Notes: generated from the sequence alone by a model not told the origin. Positions 24,660 to 34,397 are shown, counted from the first letter of the stretch. The stretch: 64,000 nt of DNA from CAMYLR01 sp039588915 (GCA_039588915.1 JBDGYV010000002.1:1-64000), one strand, 5' to 3'. Program-made: numbers and translations.

Positions 24660-27600
24660 ATGGACACGATCTCCGAATTCCTGCGTGGAAAACAGCTGCT
24701 CGTTACCGGGGCAACCGGTTTCCTGGGGCAGCCGTTGGTCGAAAAGATCCTCTGGGCAGCACCCGATGTCGAACGGATCAACGTCTTGATCCGTCCCAAG
24801 CGCAAGTTCGGCGGCCGCATCCAGACACCCGCCGAGCGGCTGCGCCGCGAGCTGTTCCAGTCCAGCGTCTTTGATCGGCTGCGCTATCGGCATGGCGAGC
24901 AACTGGAACACTTCCTCGAGGAGAAACTCCACGCTGTAGCTGGCGACATCTCGCAGGACGGCCTGGGGATCGATCCCAATGTCCGGGCCCAACTCGAACG
25001 CGAGTTGGACGTTGTAATCAACAGCGCCGCGGTCGTTTCGTTCGACGCGCCGCTAGACGATGCTCTCGACCTCAACACTTTGGGGGCGGGGCGCGTGACG
25101 GACTTCACCTCGGCCTGCCAGCGGGCTATCCTCATCCACGTCTCGACAGCCTACGTCTGTGGGGCAACGGACGAGCCCGTTGTTGAGACGTTTCACCACA
25201 GCACCGAGTCGGACAAGCCGTTCCCACCGCGTCAATTCACCGATCCAGAACGCGATATCACACGGATCCGCGAGATCATCGCCGCTGCTCGCGAACAGGG
25301 CGAGGGCGCGGACGTACGCCGCGAGTTGGTCCAGGCACTCGTCCAGCGCCGACGCGGTCGGGGTGCCGGGCGAGCCGAACCGCGACGCGAGATGATCCAA
25401 AACCTCCGTAGCCGATGGATACAGAACCGGCTGACCGAAGAGGGCATGAAGTGGGCCCGCCAACGAGGCTGGAACGACACCTACACCTACAGCAAGGCGC
25501 TCGGCGAACAGATCGTTCTCAGACAGCGCGGCGATTTGCCGGTTGCGGTGGTGCGACCGGCAATCATCGAGAGCAGCTTGGCCGAGCCGAGTCCGGGCTG
25601 GCTGGACGGACTGCGCATGGCCGACCCGTTGATAGCAGCAATCGGAAAGGGGCGTCTACGGTCCCTCCCGCTGAATCCCGAGGTGACGCTTGACCTCGTT
25701 CCGGCCGATATGGTCGTCAATACCATCCTGGCGGCGATGCCGAAGCTGGCCAGGGAACGCGGGGTGGCGATTTATCAGGTGGCCACCGGGTCCCGAAACC
25801 CCGTCAGCATGGGTCGACTGCACGATCTGATCGTTCGTTACTTCACCGCCAATCCGATGCTAGACAAGAACGACCAGCCAATCCGAGTGAAACCGCTGTC
25901 GTTTCCGGAACCGGAACAGTTTCGGCAGATGTATCGGGCCAAGGCCAAGCCACTCAAACGACTCGAGCGCATTCTTCGCCGTCTTATCGCTTGGGGCGTG
26001 CTGAGCAAGCGGAGCCAGAAGTACCGCCGCCGACTCGCTGCCCGGCTCGCCGCGATGGAAACGCTCTACTACTACGGCGAACTGTACGAACCGTATCTGA
26101 ACCTCAACTGCCGGTTCGAGATCGACAACACGATGCAACTGTTCGAGGCGCTGAGCGAGGAAGAGCGTCGTCGTTACAACTTCGATGTCACGCGGATCAA
26201 CTGGCCCCACTACATGCACGTCCACATCGCCGGGGTCAAGAAACACATCCTAAAGGTCGAACGCGCCGGAACGCTCGAACTCGATGACGAGGCTGCCGCG
26301 CAGCGAGCGTCGATATCGACCATCAACGACTTGTTGAGCCAATCTGTGGAGAAGTTCCCCGATCGAACCGCGCTGCAAATGAAGAGGAATGGCCGGTGGG
26401 ACCAGATCACATACGCCGAGTTGAAGCAGCGATCCGAGGAGATCCGTGGGCGGTTCCAGAGACTCGGCTTTCACAAAGGCGATCGCGTGGTGCTCTACTC
26501 GGAGAACCAGCCAGAATGGGGTGTGGCCTACATGGCTGCGGCGTCGATCGGACTGGTCGTCGTCCCGCTCGACGCCCAAACATGGCACCGTGAGGTGTGG
26601 TCCACGGCGCGGTTTGTCGGTGCGCAGGCGATTCTCGCCTCGGAATCGTGTTTCGAGCGTTTAGTACCTGAGGGGTTAGAGGAGAACGAGCGGTCCGACA
26701 CGGCGATCCTGGTCTTGAACGTTAACCACAGCTGCCGACCGTTTGACCTTGATAGCTACCCGAGGAGTACTCGTCCAGCGGAGACCGAACCGCCGGCCAT
26801 GACCAAGGCCGACCGAGTTCGGCCTGACGATCCCGCGTCGATCATCTTCACCACCGGGACCGCCGTCGACCCTCGCGGGGCGATCCACACTCATCGCAAT
26901 TTCTTGAACAATCTGTACGGCGTCAGCCGCACGTTGTCAGTCAGCGAAAACGACAGGCTGCTTTCAGTGCTCCCCCTTTATCACGCCCTGGAGTTCACGT
27001 GCGGCTTTCTCACACCGATTTATCACGGCGGCACGATCAGCTACGCGCAATCGTTGAAGCCCAAGGTGATCCTGGAGGCGATGCGTGAGACCGGCACCAC
27101 CATCATGCTCGGGGTGCCGACTTTGTACGCGCTCATTCGCGATGATCTCGAGCGGCGCGTCCTGCGAGCCGGGAAATCACCGCTGCGCTCAAACCTGATG
27201 GAGACGACCAAACAGATCAGCCGTTCGTGGGAACGGACGTTTAACCGCAACATCGGTCGTCAAATCTTCAGTCGCGTTCACCAGGAGCTGGGTGGCAGCG
27301 TGCGCTTCTTCGTAAGCGGTGGATCGGCGCTCGGTGCGGAGCTATACCAAGACTACCGCGCGCTGGGCTTAACGATCTACGAGGGTTACGGGCTCACCGA
27401 GACGGCACCGGTACTGACCGTGAACCCGTTGTACCAGAGTCGTCCCACTTCGTGCGGCAAACCGTTACCGGGCGTTGAACTGAGACTCTACCACACCGAC
27501 AATGAAGGCGTAGGCGAGATCATCGTTCAGAGCCCCGGCCTTATGAACGGTTACTACAATAATGCCGAAGCCACTGACCGAGTGATGGTGGACGGATGGT

Positions 27601-29063
27601 TCCATACCGGCGATTTAGGATGGGTCGATGCCGACGGCTACCTGTACATCACGGGTCGCAAGAAAGACGTGATCGTGACCGGGGCCGGAAAGAACGTCTA
27701 CCCCATGGATCTGGAAGCGATCTACCGGGCGCTGCCTTCAGTGCGGGAAATATGTGTCGTCGGGATCCCGAGCGGCCTGACCGAGGAAGTGCACGCGATC
27801 GTCGAGCCCGACCCGCAGTTGTTGAAAGACGAATTGGTCGACGAGGTTCGAAAATCGATCCAGCGCCAGGTTCAAGTGCTCGGGCGCGAGCTGCCTAGCT
27901 ATCACCGGTTGCAACAGGTTCATATCTGGAAGGGATCGCTGCCCAGCACGAGCGATGGGCAGATCGATCGGGTGCGCTTGAAGGGCTGGATCGAGCGCAC
28001 CACGCGTGTTCGCACCGATCGTGAAACACCGGTGGTCGTGAGCGAATCCGGTCGTCCGGAACTCAAGACAGAGCTATACACTGAATTGGCACGGCTCTCG
28101 GGTCGACCACTCGACGAGATCTCGCCGACCAGTCATCTATACGAAGATCTGGGACTCGATTCGCTACGCGCGATCGAGCTGTTTCTGTTCGTCGAGCACG
28201 CGATCGGCGATACGCTTGACGACGAGGCTGCGGCCGAGGTGGAAACGGTGGAGCAACTGTTGGCGATCGTGGCTCCCGAGCAACCGACACCTGAGAAGTT
28301 GGGCGCCGCGCGTCCGGTACCCGCCCTTCGCTCAACTCTTCCGTATCCGGAGCGAAAACCGGTGGACCGGTGGTTGCTGGGTACCGCCGGCCGCGGGCTC
28401 GAGGCGTTATACACATCGTACTTCGAACTCGAGCTAATCCACACCGAGCGGCTGCCGCGGAAACGTCCGTATTTGCTCGCGGCCAATCACTCGAGCCACC
28501 TCGACGCTCCCGCCGTGCTGTCTGCGGTCCGACTTGCACACGGTCCAGAAGCAGCGCGGTCAATCCATGTGCTCGGCGCGCGTGACTATTTCTTTGACAC
28601 GACGCTCAAGGGATGGTTCTTCAGCACGTTCCTGAACGTTGTGCCGATCGAACGCGAGGAGACATCGCTAGCTGGACTCAGGACAGTCAAGTCGATTCTT
28701 ACGCGCGGTGAATCGGCGCTCATCTTCCCTGAGGGGACCCGGTCACGAAGCGGCGAGGTCCAACCTTTCAAGCCCGGCTTGGGACTCATTGCGTGGGAGC
28801 TTAGGGCGCCCATCGTCCCGGTCTACATAGCCGGAACCCATGAGGCCCTGCCCGTTGGCCAAAACCTGCCTCGCAGACAACGGCTGACGATCGAGTTCGG
28901 CCATCCGATCACGATGGACGCGTACGAGAAAGTTGGCGATCGGATTTCGAACAACCGCCTGTACCGTGCGATTGCCACCGACGTGCGTAACACGATCGTG
29001 AGCATGTCAAACGGCCAACGAGATCGCGGCGGCGGTAATGGCGCCGGAGGCCGAACAGAATGA
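24660..29063 (+). CDS. multidomain acyl reductase / AMP-ligase / ACP / acyltransferase (ElbD-like)
   Basis: A 1467-residue megaenzyme. Residues about 10-400 are a fatty-acyl reductase/thioester reductase Rossmann domain (GATGFLG at 17-23, STAYV, and YTYSK near 275). Residues about 410-530 resemble the reductase C-terminal domain. Residues about 555-1115 are an AMP-binding acyl ligase (TTGTAVDPRG near 731, GYGLTETAP near 910). Residues about 1145-1210 are an acyl carrier domain with Ser1168 in GLDSL. Residues about 1235-1450 are a PlsC acyltransferase (His1277 in NHSSHLD; FPEGTRSRSG). This domain order is, as I recall, that of myxobacterial ElbD of ether-lipid synthesis. Two ligase motifs are degenerate. 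Confidence 0.88.
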   Translation: MDTISEFLRGKQLLVTGATGFLGQPLVEKILWAAPDVERINVLIRPKRKFGGRIQTPAERLRRELFQSSVFDRLRYRHGEQLEHFLEEKLHAVAGDISQDGLGIDPNVRAQLERELDVVINSAAVVSFDAPLDDALDLNTLGAGRVTDFTSACQRAILIHVSTAYVCGATDEPVVETFHHSTESDKPFPPRQFTDPERDITRIREIIAAAREQGEGADVRRELVQALVQRRRGRGAGRAEPRREMIQNLRSRWIQNRLTEEGMKWARQRGWNDTYTYSKALGEQIVLRQRGDLPVAVVRPAIIESSLAEPSPGWLDGLRMADPLIAAIGKGRLRSLPLNPEVTLDLVPADMVVNTILAAMPKLARERGVAIYQVATGSRNPVSMGRLHDLIVRYFTANPMLDKNDQPIRVKPLSFPEPEQFRQMYRAKAKPLKRLERILRRLIAWGVLSKRSQKYRRRLAARLAAMETLYYYGELYEPYLNLNCRFEIDNTMQLFEALSEEERRRYNFDVTRINWPHYMHVHIAGVKKHILKVERAGTLELDDEAAAQRASISTINDLLSQSVEKFPDRTALQMKRNGRWDQITYAELKQRSEEIRGRFQRLGFHKGDRVVLYSENQPEWGVAYMAAASIGLVVVPLDAQTWHREVWSTARFVGAQAILASESCFERLVPEGLEENERSDTAILVLNVNHSCRPFDLDSYPRSTRPAETEPPAMTKADRVRPDDPASIIFTTGTAVDPRGAIHTHRNFLNNLYGVSRTLSVSENDRLLSVLPLYHALEFTCGFLTPIYHGGTISYAQSLKPKVILEAMRETGTTIMLGVPTLYALIRDDLERRVLRAGKSPLRSNLMETTKQISRSWERTFNRNIGRQIFSRVHQELGGSVRFFVSGGSALGAELYQDYRALGLTIYEGYGLTETAPVLTVNPLYQSRPTSCGKPLPGVELRLYHTDNEGVGEIIVQSPGLMNGYYNNAEATDRVMVDGWFHTGDLGWVDADGYLYITGRKKDVIVTGAGKNVYPMDLEAIYRALPSVREICVVGIPSGLTEEVHAIVEPDPQLLKDELVDEVRKSIQRQVQVLGRELPSYHRLQQVHIWKGSLPSTSDGQIDRVRLKGWIERTTRVRTDRETPVVVSESGRPELKTELYTELARLSGRPLDEISPTSHLYEDLGLDSLRAIELFLFVEHAIGDTLDDEAAAEVETVEQLLAIVAPEQPTPEKLGAARPVPALRSTLPYPERKPVDRWLLGTAGRGLEALYTSYFELELIHTERLPRKRPYLLAANHSSHLDAPAVLSAVRLAHGPEAARSIHVLGARDYFFDTTLKGWFFSTFLNVVPIEREETSLAGLRTVKSILTRGESALIFPEGTRSRSGEVQPFKPGLGLIAWELRAPIVPVYIAGTHEALPVGQNLPRRQRLTIEFGHPITMDAYEKVGDRISNNRLYRAIATDVRNTIVSMSNGQRDRGGGNGAGGRTE

Positions 29064-29758
29064 GGCAGAAGGGTGCTTTCTTTGACGTCGACGGGACCCT
29101 TGTCGCGAGCAACGTCGTCCGCTATGCGGTCGAAATCCGGACCATTGGTATGCCACCCGGTCAGCGCAAGCTTTGGAAGGCAGCGTTTCTGCCCCGCATT
29201 CCATACTACCTAGCACTCGACCGACTGAACCGAGGAATATTCCAGCGGGCGCTCTACCGCACCTACCGACCTGTGTCACCGGACGAGCTGCGACAGCGTG
29301 CTCGGGATTTGTTCGAGCATCACATTCGCCCACGCCTCCTTCCGGCCGCGGTCGCAAGAGTCGCAGAGCACCGCGATCGGGGCGACCGAGTGGTTCTGGT
29401 CTCTGGTTCACTCGTGGAGATCGTTCAACTCGTGGCCGATCACGTCGGCGCCGACGACATCATTGCCGCCCGGCTGGCGATAACCGACGATGTTTACACC
29501 GGCGAGATCGACGGACAACCAATTGCCGGCCAGACCAAAGCCGACGCGGTTATTGAATACGCCGCCGAGAATCAGATCTCGCTATCACAATCGTTTGCGT
29601 ACGCAGACGGTCTAGACGATCTACCGATGCTTCAAACGGTCGGCCGGCCGGCAGTCGTGAATCCCGGTCGTCGCCTGCTGCAGAGCGCCCGTGCCCACGG
29701 CTGGGGTGTCTACGTCTGGGACAGCACGATTCCCGGACTCACAACTCCGGCCCGCTGA
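29060..29758 (+). CDS. HAD-superfamily phosphatase (SerB-like, IB)
   Basis: A 232-residue HAD hydrolase. Motif I is FFDVDGTLV near the N-terminus, motif II the serine of VLVSGS, motif III the lysine of QTKADAVIEY, and motif IV AYADGLDDLPML. It resembles phosphoserine-phosphatase-like HAD-IB proteins. The ATG overlaps the megaenzyme stop codon (ATGA), so it is tightly coupled to it. In this context a lipid phosphate such as phosphatidate or an alkyl-glycerol phosphate is a more likely substrate than phosphoserine, but this is inference. Confidence 0.88.
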   Translation: MRQKGAFFDVDGTLVASNVVRYAVEIRTIGMPPGQRKLWKAAFLPRIPYYLALDRLNRGIFQRALYRTYRPVSPDELRQRARDLFEHHIRPRLLPAAVARVAEHRDRGDRVVLVSGSLVEIVQLVADHVGADDIIAARLAITDDVYTGEIDGQPIAGQTKADAVIEYAAENQISLSQSFAYADGLDDLPMLQTVGRPAVVNPGRRLLQSARAHGWGVYVWDSTIPGLTTPAR

Positions 29759-29766
29759 TCGGCACC

Positions 29767-30987
29767 GTGCTTGCGCTCCAGTACGTCCGCAGTGTGCCCC
29801 GGTTTCTGGCGACAAGAGCGCTCGGTCGGCGGCGCCTGGGGATTGGGACCTCACGGATCGGCGTCGTGCGCCTAGTCGAGGTCGAGCCACTTCCCTTGCC
29901 GGGTCCCGACTGGACGCGGATCAAGCCGATTCTGAGCGGGATCTGCGGTTCCGATCTCGCCACCATCACCGCCCAGGGCAGCACCTACTTCTCGCCGTTC
30001 ACCTCGACGCCGTTTGTCTTCGGACACGAGGTCGTCGGTGTCGTCGACGAGACTGCCGAGGATGTGACATCCGTGCAACAGGGCGATCGGGTCTGTCTCG
30101 CGCCACCCCTTCACTGCGCCATTCGTGGCATCGACGATCTCTGCCCGGCGTGTCGGGCAGGCGACCCCGGCCATTGTCGGAATGTCACCCGCGGCGTGAT
30201 CGCCGCTGGCATCCAGACTGGGTACTGTCGCGATACGGGCGGCGGTTGGAGCCAGGGTTTCGTGGCCCATCAGTCGCAGCTCCACCGCGTGCCCGATGGA
30301 CTGTCCGACGCCGGCGCGGTGCTGGTCGAGCCGTTCGCCTGCTGTCTGAACGCGGTGCAACAAGCACCGCTCGACGAAGACGACACCGTTGTAGTGCTAG
30401 GTTGCGGGACAATCGGCGCACTCACGATTGCGGCGCTGCGACACGCCGGACCTAGGTGTCGGGTAATAGCGGTCGCCAAGTACCCACACCAGATCGAGGT
30501 CGCGCGTCGCCTGGGAGCCGACCTCGTGTTGCCTGCCGGCGACGGGATGCGCGATCGTCTGGCCCAAGCGGTAGGAGCCGAGCTGCTGCAGCCGGAGATC
30601 GGCCCGCCGGTAGCTATCGGCGGCGCCGACGCGGTTTTCGATTGTGTAGGTTCGGGAAGCACGATCGACGATGCGATGCGCTTTACCCGAGCCAGGGGCA
30701 CCGTTATCGTCGTCGGCATGCCCGGTGTACCCCGTGGAATCGACTGGACAGCGATGTGGCACAAGGAGCTCGACCTCCGCGGCAGCTATACCGCTGACGC
30801 AGACACCTTCAACTGGGCGCTGTCGCTCGCCATCGAGTTGGACGACCAGCTCTCGCCCCTCGTCGGCGCTCGCTTTTCCCTCACTGATTACCGTGAGGCG
30901 ATCCAGTGCGCGCTCGAGGCCGGGCGCCGGGGCGTCACGAAAGTCGCGTTCGAGATCCACGACCCGACCAAGACGCTCGACGGATGA
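29767..30987 (+). CDS. zinc-dependent medium-chain alcohol dehydrogenase
   Basis: A 406-residue MDR oxidoreductase. The catalytic zinc ligands are the Cys in GICGSDLA and the His-Glu of GHEVVG. The structural zinc cysteines lie in CPACRAGDPGHC with one more just upstream (LHC). The NAD(P)-binding motif is VVVLGCGTIGALTIAALRHAG. The start is a GTG at 29767, 8 bases after the phosphatase stop. It may reduce or oxidise a fatty aldehyde or glycerol-type intermediate of the same lipid pathway; the substrate is not visible. Confidence 0.88.
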   Translation: MLALQYVRSVPRFLATRALGRRRLGIGTSRIGVVRLVEVEPLPLPGPDWTRIKPILSGICGSDLATITAQGSTYFSPFTSTPFVFGHEVVGVVDETAEDVTSVQQGDRVCLAPPLHCAIRGIDDLCPACRAGDPGHCRNVTRGVIAAGIQTGYCRDTGGGWSQGFVAHQSQLHRVPDGLSDAGAVLVEPFACCLNAVQQAPLDEDDTVVVLGCGTIGALTIAALRHAGPRCRVIAVAKYPHQIEVARRLGADLVLPAGDGMRDRLAQAVGAELLQPEIGPPVAIGGADAVFDCVGSGSTIDDAMRFTRARGTVIVVGMPGVPRGIDWTAMWHKELDLRGSYTADADTFNWALSLAIELDDQLSPLVGARFSLTDYREAIQCALEAGRRGVTKVAFEIHDPTKTLDG

Positions 30988-32534
30988 AATACCTGACGTA
31001 CTCGGGCAATACACTACTGGGGGCTGACCTACCGGATCACGGCACCGTGCTTTATCCGCCGCCAGCGATCGAAGGGATCCCCAAGCGCGGCGTCCCACGC
31101 GCCCTGAGAGAGGCCCTGGAACAGCCGGTCGGCATGGAACCACTCGCCGAGATCGTTGGGCCGAGCTCACGGGTGCTGATCGCCTTCGACGACAACTGCC
31201 AACCGTTTCCGTTGATGGCCCGGCCGGATATCCGACAGATCATGATCACACGGCTGCTCGAGCTCCTTGACGACTACGGCGTCAAAGAAGAGAACATCCA
31301 GCTCCGATGCGCGGTGGCGCTGCACCGCAAGATGCAGCATCGCGAACTGGAGTACATGCTGGGCGAGAAGATCATGGCCCGCTTCTGGCCCGATCAGCTA
31401 GAGAACTTCGACGCCGAAGATCCTGACGATATCGTTTCGCTCGGCGAAACCGACGAGGGCGAACCGGTCGAGACGAGCCGAGCGGTGACCGAAAGCGATC
31501 TCGTTCTCTATGTCGACACGGTCCAAATCCCTCTAAACGGAGGCCACAAGTCGGTGGCCGTCGGGTTTGGCACTTACAACTCGATCGCTCCCCATCACGC
31601 GCCCCAAATGACCGAGCACACGCCACACGTGATGCAACCCGATGGCTCGTGCATGCACGCGACGATCCGCCGCATGAGCGAGGTGGTTCAGAAACACTGT
31701 CGGATAATGGTGATCGAGGCCGCCATGAATGGAGCCACCTATCCGTCACACCTCGAGTATCTGTGCAAATCACCAGACCGATTGAGTGTCGCCGAACGGA
31801 TCCTGCGCAAGACCGCGCCCATGTCGATGCGCGCATTGCCTGAGCCGGCGCGGGCCAAGATTTTTCGCGGCATACGATCCAAGTACGCCCCGATAGCGAT
31901 TACCGCGGGGGCGATCGACGACGTCCATGAGGTCACGCTGGGAGCGCTGCGACCTCAGCTTGAGGTCGAGGTCGATCGGCAGTTCGACACGTTGGTGTTT
32001 GGCCTGCCCGACCTCTCGCCGTACGCGATCGATGCTCGGATCAACCCCGTCCTAGTGGTTAGCGACGTCCTCGGCTACGTGTTCAACTGGTTCTGGAACC
32101 GGCCGTTCATCAAGCAGGGCGGCGTCGTGATCATCTTGAACCCGGTGTTCGAGGTGTTCCACGATCGCTACCACGTTGCATACCAGCGGTTCTGGGAAGA
32201 CGTCTTACCAGCCACGACCGATCCGTTCACGATGCAAGCCGAGTTTCAAGAATCTTTTGCACGCGACCCAGAGCTGATCGACTGCTATCGGCACCGTTTT
32301 GCGCACCACGGCTTTCATCCTTTTACGGTGTGGTATTGGGCGACCTACCCGCTCAGGTATTTGTCGGAGACGATCTTGGTTGGGCCCCCGGACGATCGGG
32401 TGGCCCGCAGGCTGGGCGTGTCGTGGGCGCCAAGTCTCGATTACGCGCTGGCGCGATCAAGAGAAGTCACTGGCGGCGACGACGTGGTCGCACTGACGAT
32501 CCCACCATTCATGTACCTGAGCGTGACCGGCTGA
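30984..32534 (+). CDS. LarA-like (DUF2088) protein
   Basis: A 516-residue protein with the lactate-racemase-type N-terminal fold. Residues matching LarA cofactor or catalytic positions include FDDNCQPFP (LarA has a DxxRPTP-type loop), ALHRKMQHRELEYMLGE and GGHKSVAVGFGTYNSIAPHH. LarA uses a nickel-pincer nucleotide made by LarB, LarC and LarE, none of which is in the window. The ATG overlaps the dehydrogenase stop codon (ATGA). It may act on a hydroxy-acid or glycerol-derived lipid intermediate; lactate is unlikely given the context. Confidence 0.8.
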   Translation: MKYLTYSGNTLLGADLPDHGTVLYPPPAIEGIPKRGVPRALREALEQPVGMEPLAEIVGPSSRVLIAFDDNCQPFPLMARPDIRQIMITRLLELLDDYGVKEENIQLRCAVALHRKMQHRELEYMLGEKIMARFWPDQLENFDAEDPDDIVSLGETDEGEPVETSRAVTESDLVLYVDTVQIPLNGGHKSVAVGFGTYNSIAPHHAPQMTEHTPHVMQPDGSCMHATIRRMSEVVQKHCRIMVIEAAMNGATYPSHLEYLCKSPDRLSVAERILRKTAPMSMRALPEPARAKIFRGIRSKYAPIAITAGAIDDVHEVTLGALRPQLEVEVDRQFDTLVFGLPDLSPYAIDARINPVLVVSDVLGYVFNWFWNRPFIKQGGVVIILNPVFEVFHDRYHVAYQRFWEDVLPATTDPFTMQAEFQESFARDPELIDCYRHRFAHHGFHPFTVWYWATYPLRYLSETILVGPPDDRVARRLGVSWAPSLDYALARSREVTGGDDVVALTIPPFMYLSVTG

Positions 32535-32541
32535 ACTTCGC

Positions 32542-33219
32542 GTGGCACGACACGTCGTCCGGCTTCACTTCGACTTCATATCGCCGTACTCGTACCTAGC
32601 GCTTACGCAGGCGGAGGCGTTTGGTGAGCGTCACCGAATCGATTGGCAGGTGCGGCCGGTTCTGTATGGCGCGATCCTCGATGCTACCGGACTGGTGGGG
32701 CCGGCCGAGGAGGCAAGCAAGCGTCAATACACCGCACGCGACATCATCCGCGCAGCCGACCAACTCGGGGTACCCCTGATCGGCCCCCCGGCTCACCCGT
32801 TCAACCCGCTGATGGCTTTGCGAGCAGTGTGCCTCTATCAAGATCATCCACACGCCCTTCAGCTCGCTTTCGAGCTGGCCGACCGTTGCTGGGGTCAGGG
32901 ACGCCCGCTCACTGAGCAGACGGTACTCGAAGATGCGCTCAGGACCACCGCACTCGACAGCGTTGATCTCGCCGCCCGTATCACTGCGCCAACAACCAAG
33001 GCTCGGCTCAAGGCGAATACCGCCCAAGCGCTCGCTGCAGGCGTGTTCGGCGTCCCAACGTTTCTGTGGCAAGGCGAGATCTTCTGGGGCCACGATCGCA
33101 TGAGCCATCTAGCCGACCGGCTAGAGGGAAGGCTCGACTCACCCGAACCCCGTGCCCAAGCGTGGGTCGCCAGGCCACGCGAAGCGGAACGGTCGAGCTC
33201 CCCGTGGCCGAAGTCTTAA
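32542..33219 (+). CDS. HCCA-isomerase / DsbA-like protein
   Basis: A 225-residue thioredoxin-fold protein of the 2-hydroxychromene-2-carboxylate isomerase group. FDFISPYSYLA, with the active serine, and the C-terminal GVFGVPTFLWQGEIFWGHDR are diagnostic. The family uses glutathione or acts on aromatic or xenobiotic compounds; here it is embedded in the lipid operon. A GTG at 32542 lies 7 bases after the LarA-like stop. Its 3' end overlaps the lpxB start by 16 bases. The last 25 residues (rich in Arg, Pro and Ser) are outside the fold. Confidence 0.85.
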   Translation: MARHVVRLHFDFISPYSYLALTQAEAFGERHRIDWQVRPVLYGAILDATGLVGPAEEASKRQYTARDIIRAADQLGVPLIGPPAHPFNPLMALRAVCLYQDHPHALQLAFELADRCWGQGRPLTEQTVLEDALRTTALDSVDLAARITAPTTKARLKANTAQALAAGVFGVPTFLWQGEIFWGHDRMSHLADRLEGRLDSPEPRAQAWVARPREAERSSSPWPKS

Positions 33220-34346
33220 TCGTCGCCGGTGAGCCTTCGGGCGACGCTATCGGAGCCGAGTTGGTCAACGCGGCGCGTAGCGTAGCACCAACGGTCCATT
33301 TCTTCGGCGCCGTTGGTCCGGCGCTCGAAAGCGCGGGCGCCGAGCGTGTCGTCGCGACGCGCGAGCTCACCGCTCTGGGGCTCGTCGAAGTCGTGCCCCG
33401 GCTGCCGGCGATACGCCGGGCTATGCGACGGCTAGAGCGAGCCGCCGCTGATCGCCAGACGATTGGAGCGATCCTGATCGACTCGCCCGATTTCAATCTG
33501 CGGTTGGCCCGTAAGCTCGGTCGACGATCGATCCCCGTCGTTCAGTACGTCAGCCCGACCGTTTGGGGCTGGCGCCCTGGGCGCATTGCCACGATTGAGA
33601 AGAGCGTGCGTCGCGTGTTGCTCACATTGCCGTTTGAAGCCGAGTTCTATCGTGATTCCCGCGTCGATGCTGTTTACGTCGGCCACCCGGTGTTGGACCG
33701 CATCCCGACCGACCTCGGCAGTCGCGAATCGGTTGCCACTCGGCTCGGTCTGACCGCATCGCGTCGCTGGGTGGCGCTGCTACCCGGAAGCCGAGCTGGC
33801 GAGTTGGCCCGGATGGGACCGCTGCTGGCGGAAACAGCCACCCGTCTCCGGCAGCGGATTCCTGACATCGAGCTCATGACGATGGTTGCGCCAGGGCTGG
33901 ACCCGTCGGCGGTCACCAGCGCCCTGGCCGGCGTTGCTGGGCTCAAGCTCGTAGAAACGGACCGCCACATCACGCTAGGTCACTGCGATGCGGCGATTGC
34001 GACGTCAGGAACCGTGTCGCTCGAGCTCGCGCTGCTCGGCGTACCACACGTCGTCGCCTACCGTCTGTCCAACATTACGTTTGCAATTGCCAAGCGAATG
34101 GCTCGAGTACGCTGGATCGCGCTTCCGAACCTGATCGCCGATCGAGCGATCGTTCCCGAACTGATTCAACGCGACGCGCAACCGCGCCAGTTGGTGGAAC
34201 CGGTGATCGAGTGGCTGGAAAACGGCGATGCACGGGCGGCGATCAGGCGGGAGCTACAACGTGTGTCTCAGGCCCTTGGCCCGCCTGGCGTCGCCGAACG
34301 CGCGGTCAGAGCCGCCCTATCCGCTTTTGGCACCCACGTCGGCTGA
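33204..34346 (+). CDS. lpxB: lipid-A-disaccharide synthase
   Basis: GT19 glycosyltransferase joining UDP-diacylglucosamine and lipid X in lipid A synthesis. The N-terminus EVLIVAGEPSGDAIGAELV is the family signature. The motif GLVEVVPRLPAIRR, the substrate loop QYVSPTVWGWRPGRI and the C-terminal CDAAIATSGTVSLELAL with PHVVAYRLS are present. A GTG at 33204 gives 380 residues, matching LpxB. The gene shows the organism makes lipid A. Other lpx genes are not in the window. Confidence 0.95.
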   Translation: MAEVLIVAGEPSGDAIGAELVNAARSVAPTVHFFGAVGPALESAGAERVVATRELTALGLVEVVPRLPAIRRAMRRLERAAADRQTIGAILIDSPDFNLRLARKLGRRSIPVVQYVSPTVWGWRPGRIATIEKSVRRVLLTLPFEAEFYRDSRVDAVYVGHPVLDRIPTDLGSRESVATRLGLTASRRWVALLPGSRAGELARMGPLLAETATRLRQRIPDIELMTMVAPGLDPSAVTSALAGVAGLKLVETDRHITLGHCDAAIATSGTVSLELALLGVPHVVAYRLSNITFAIAKRMARVRWIALPNLIADRAIVPELIQRDAQPRQLVEPVIEWLENGDARAAIRRELQRVSQALGPPGVAERAVRAALSAFGTHVG

Positions 34347-34368
34347 CTACCGCCCCCGACAAAAACCT

Positions 34369-34397
34369 TTGACATGCATTGGAACGGCAGCGATTAT
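34369..34397 (+). promoter_or_regulatory. predicted promoter for doxX-thyX
   Basis: TTGACA (34369-34374) and GATTAT (34392-34397) are spaced by 17 bases in the gap after lpxB. Transcription would start near 34404, about 43 bases before the doxX ATG. Confidence 0.5.
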
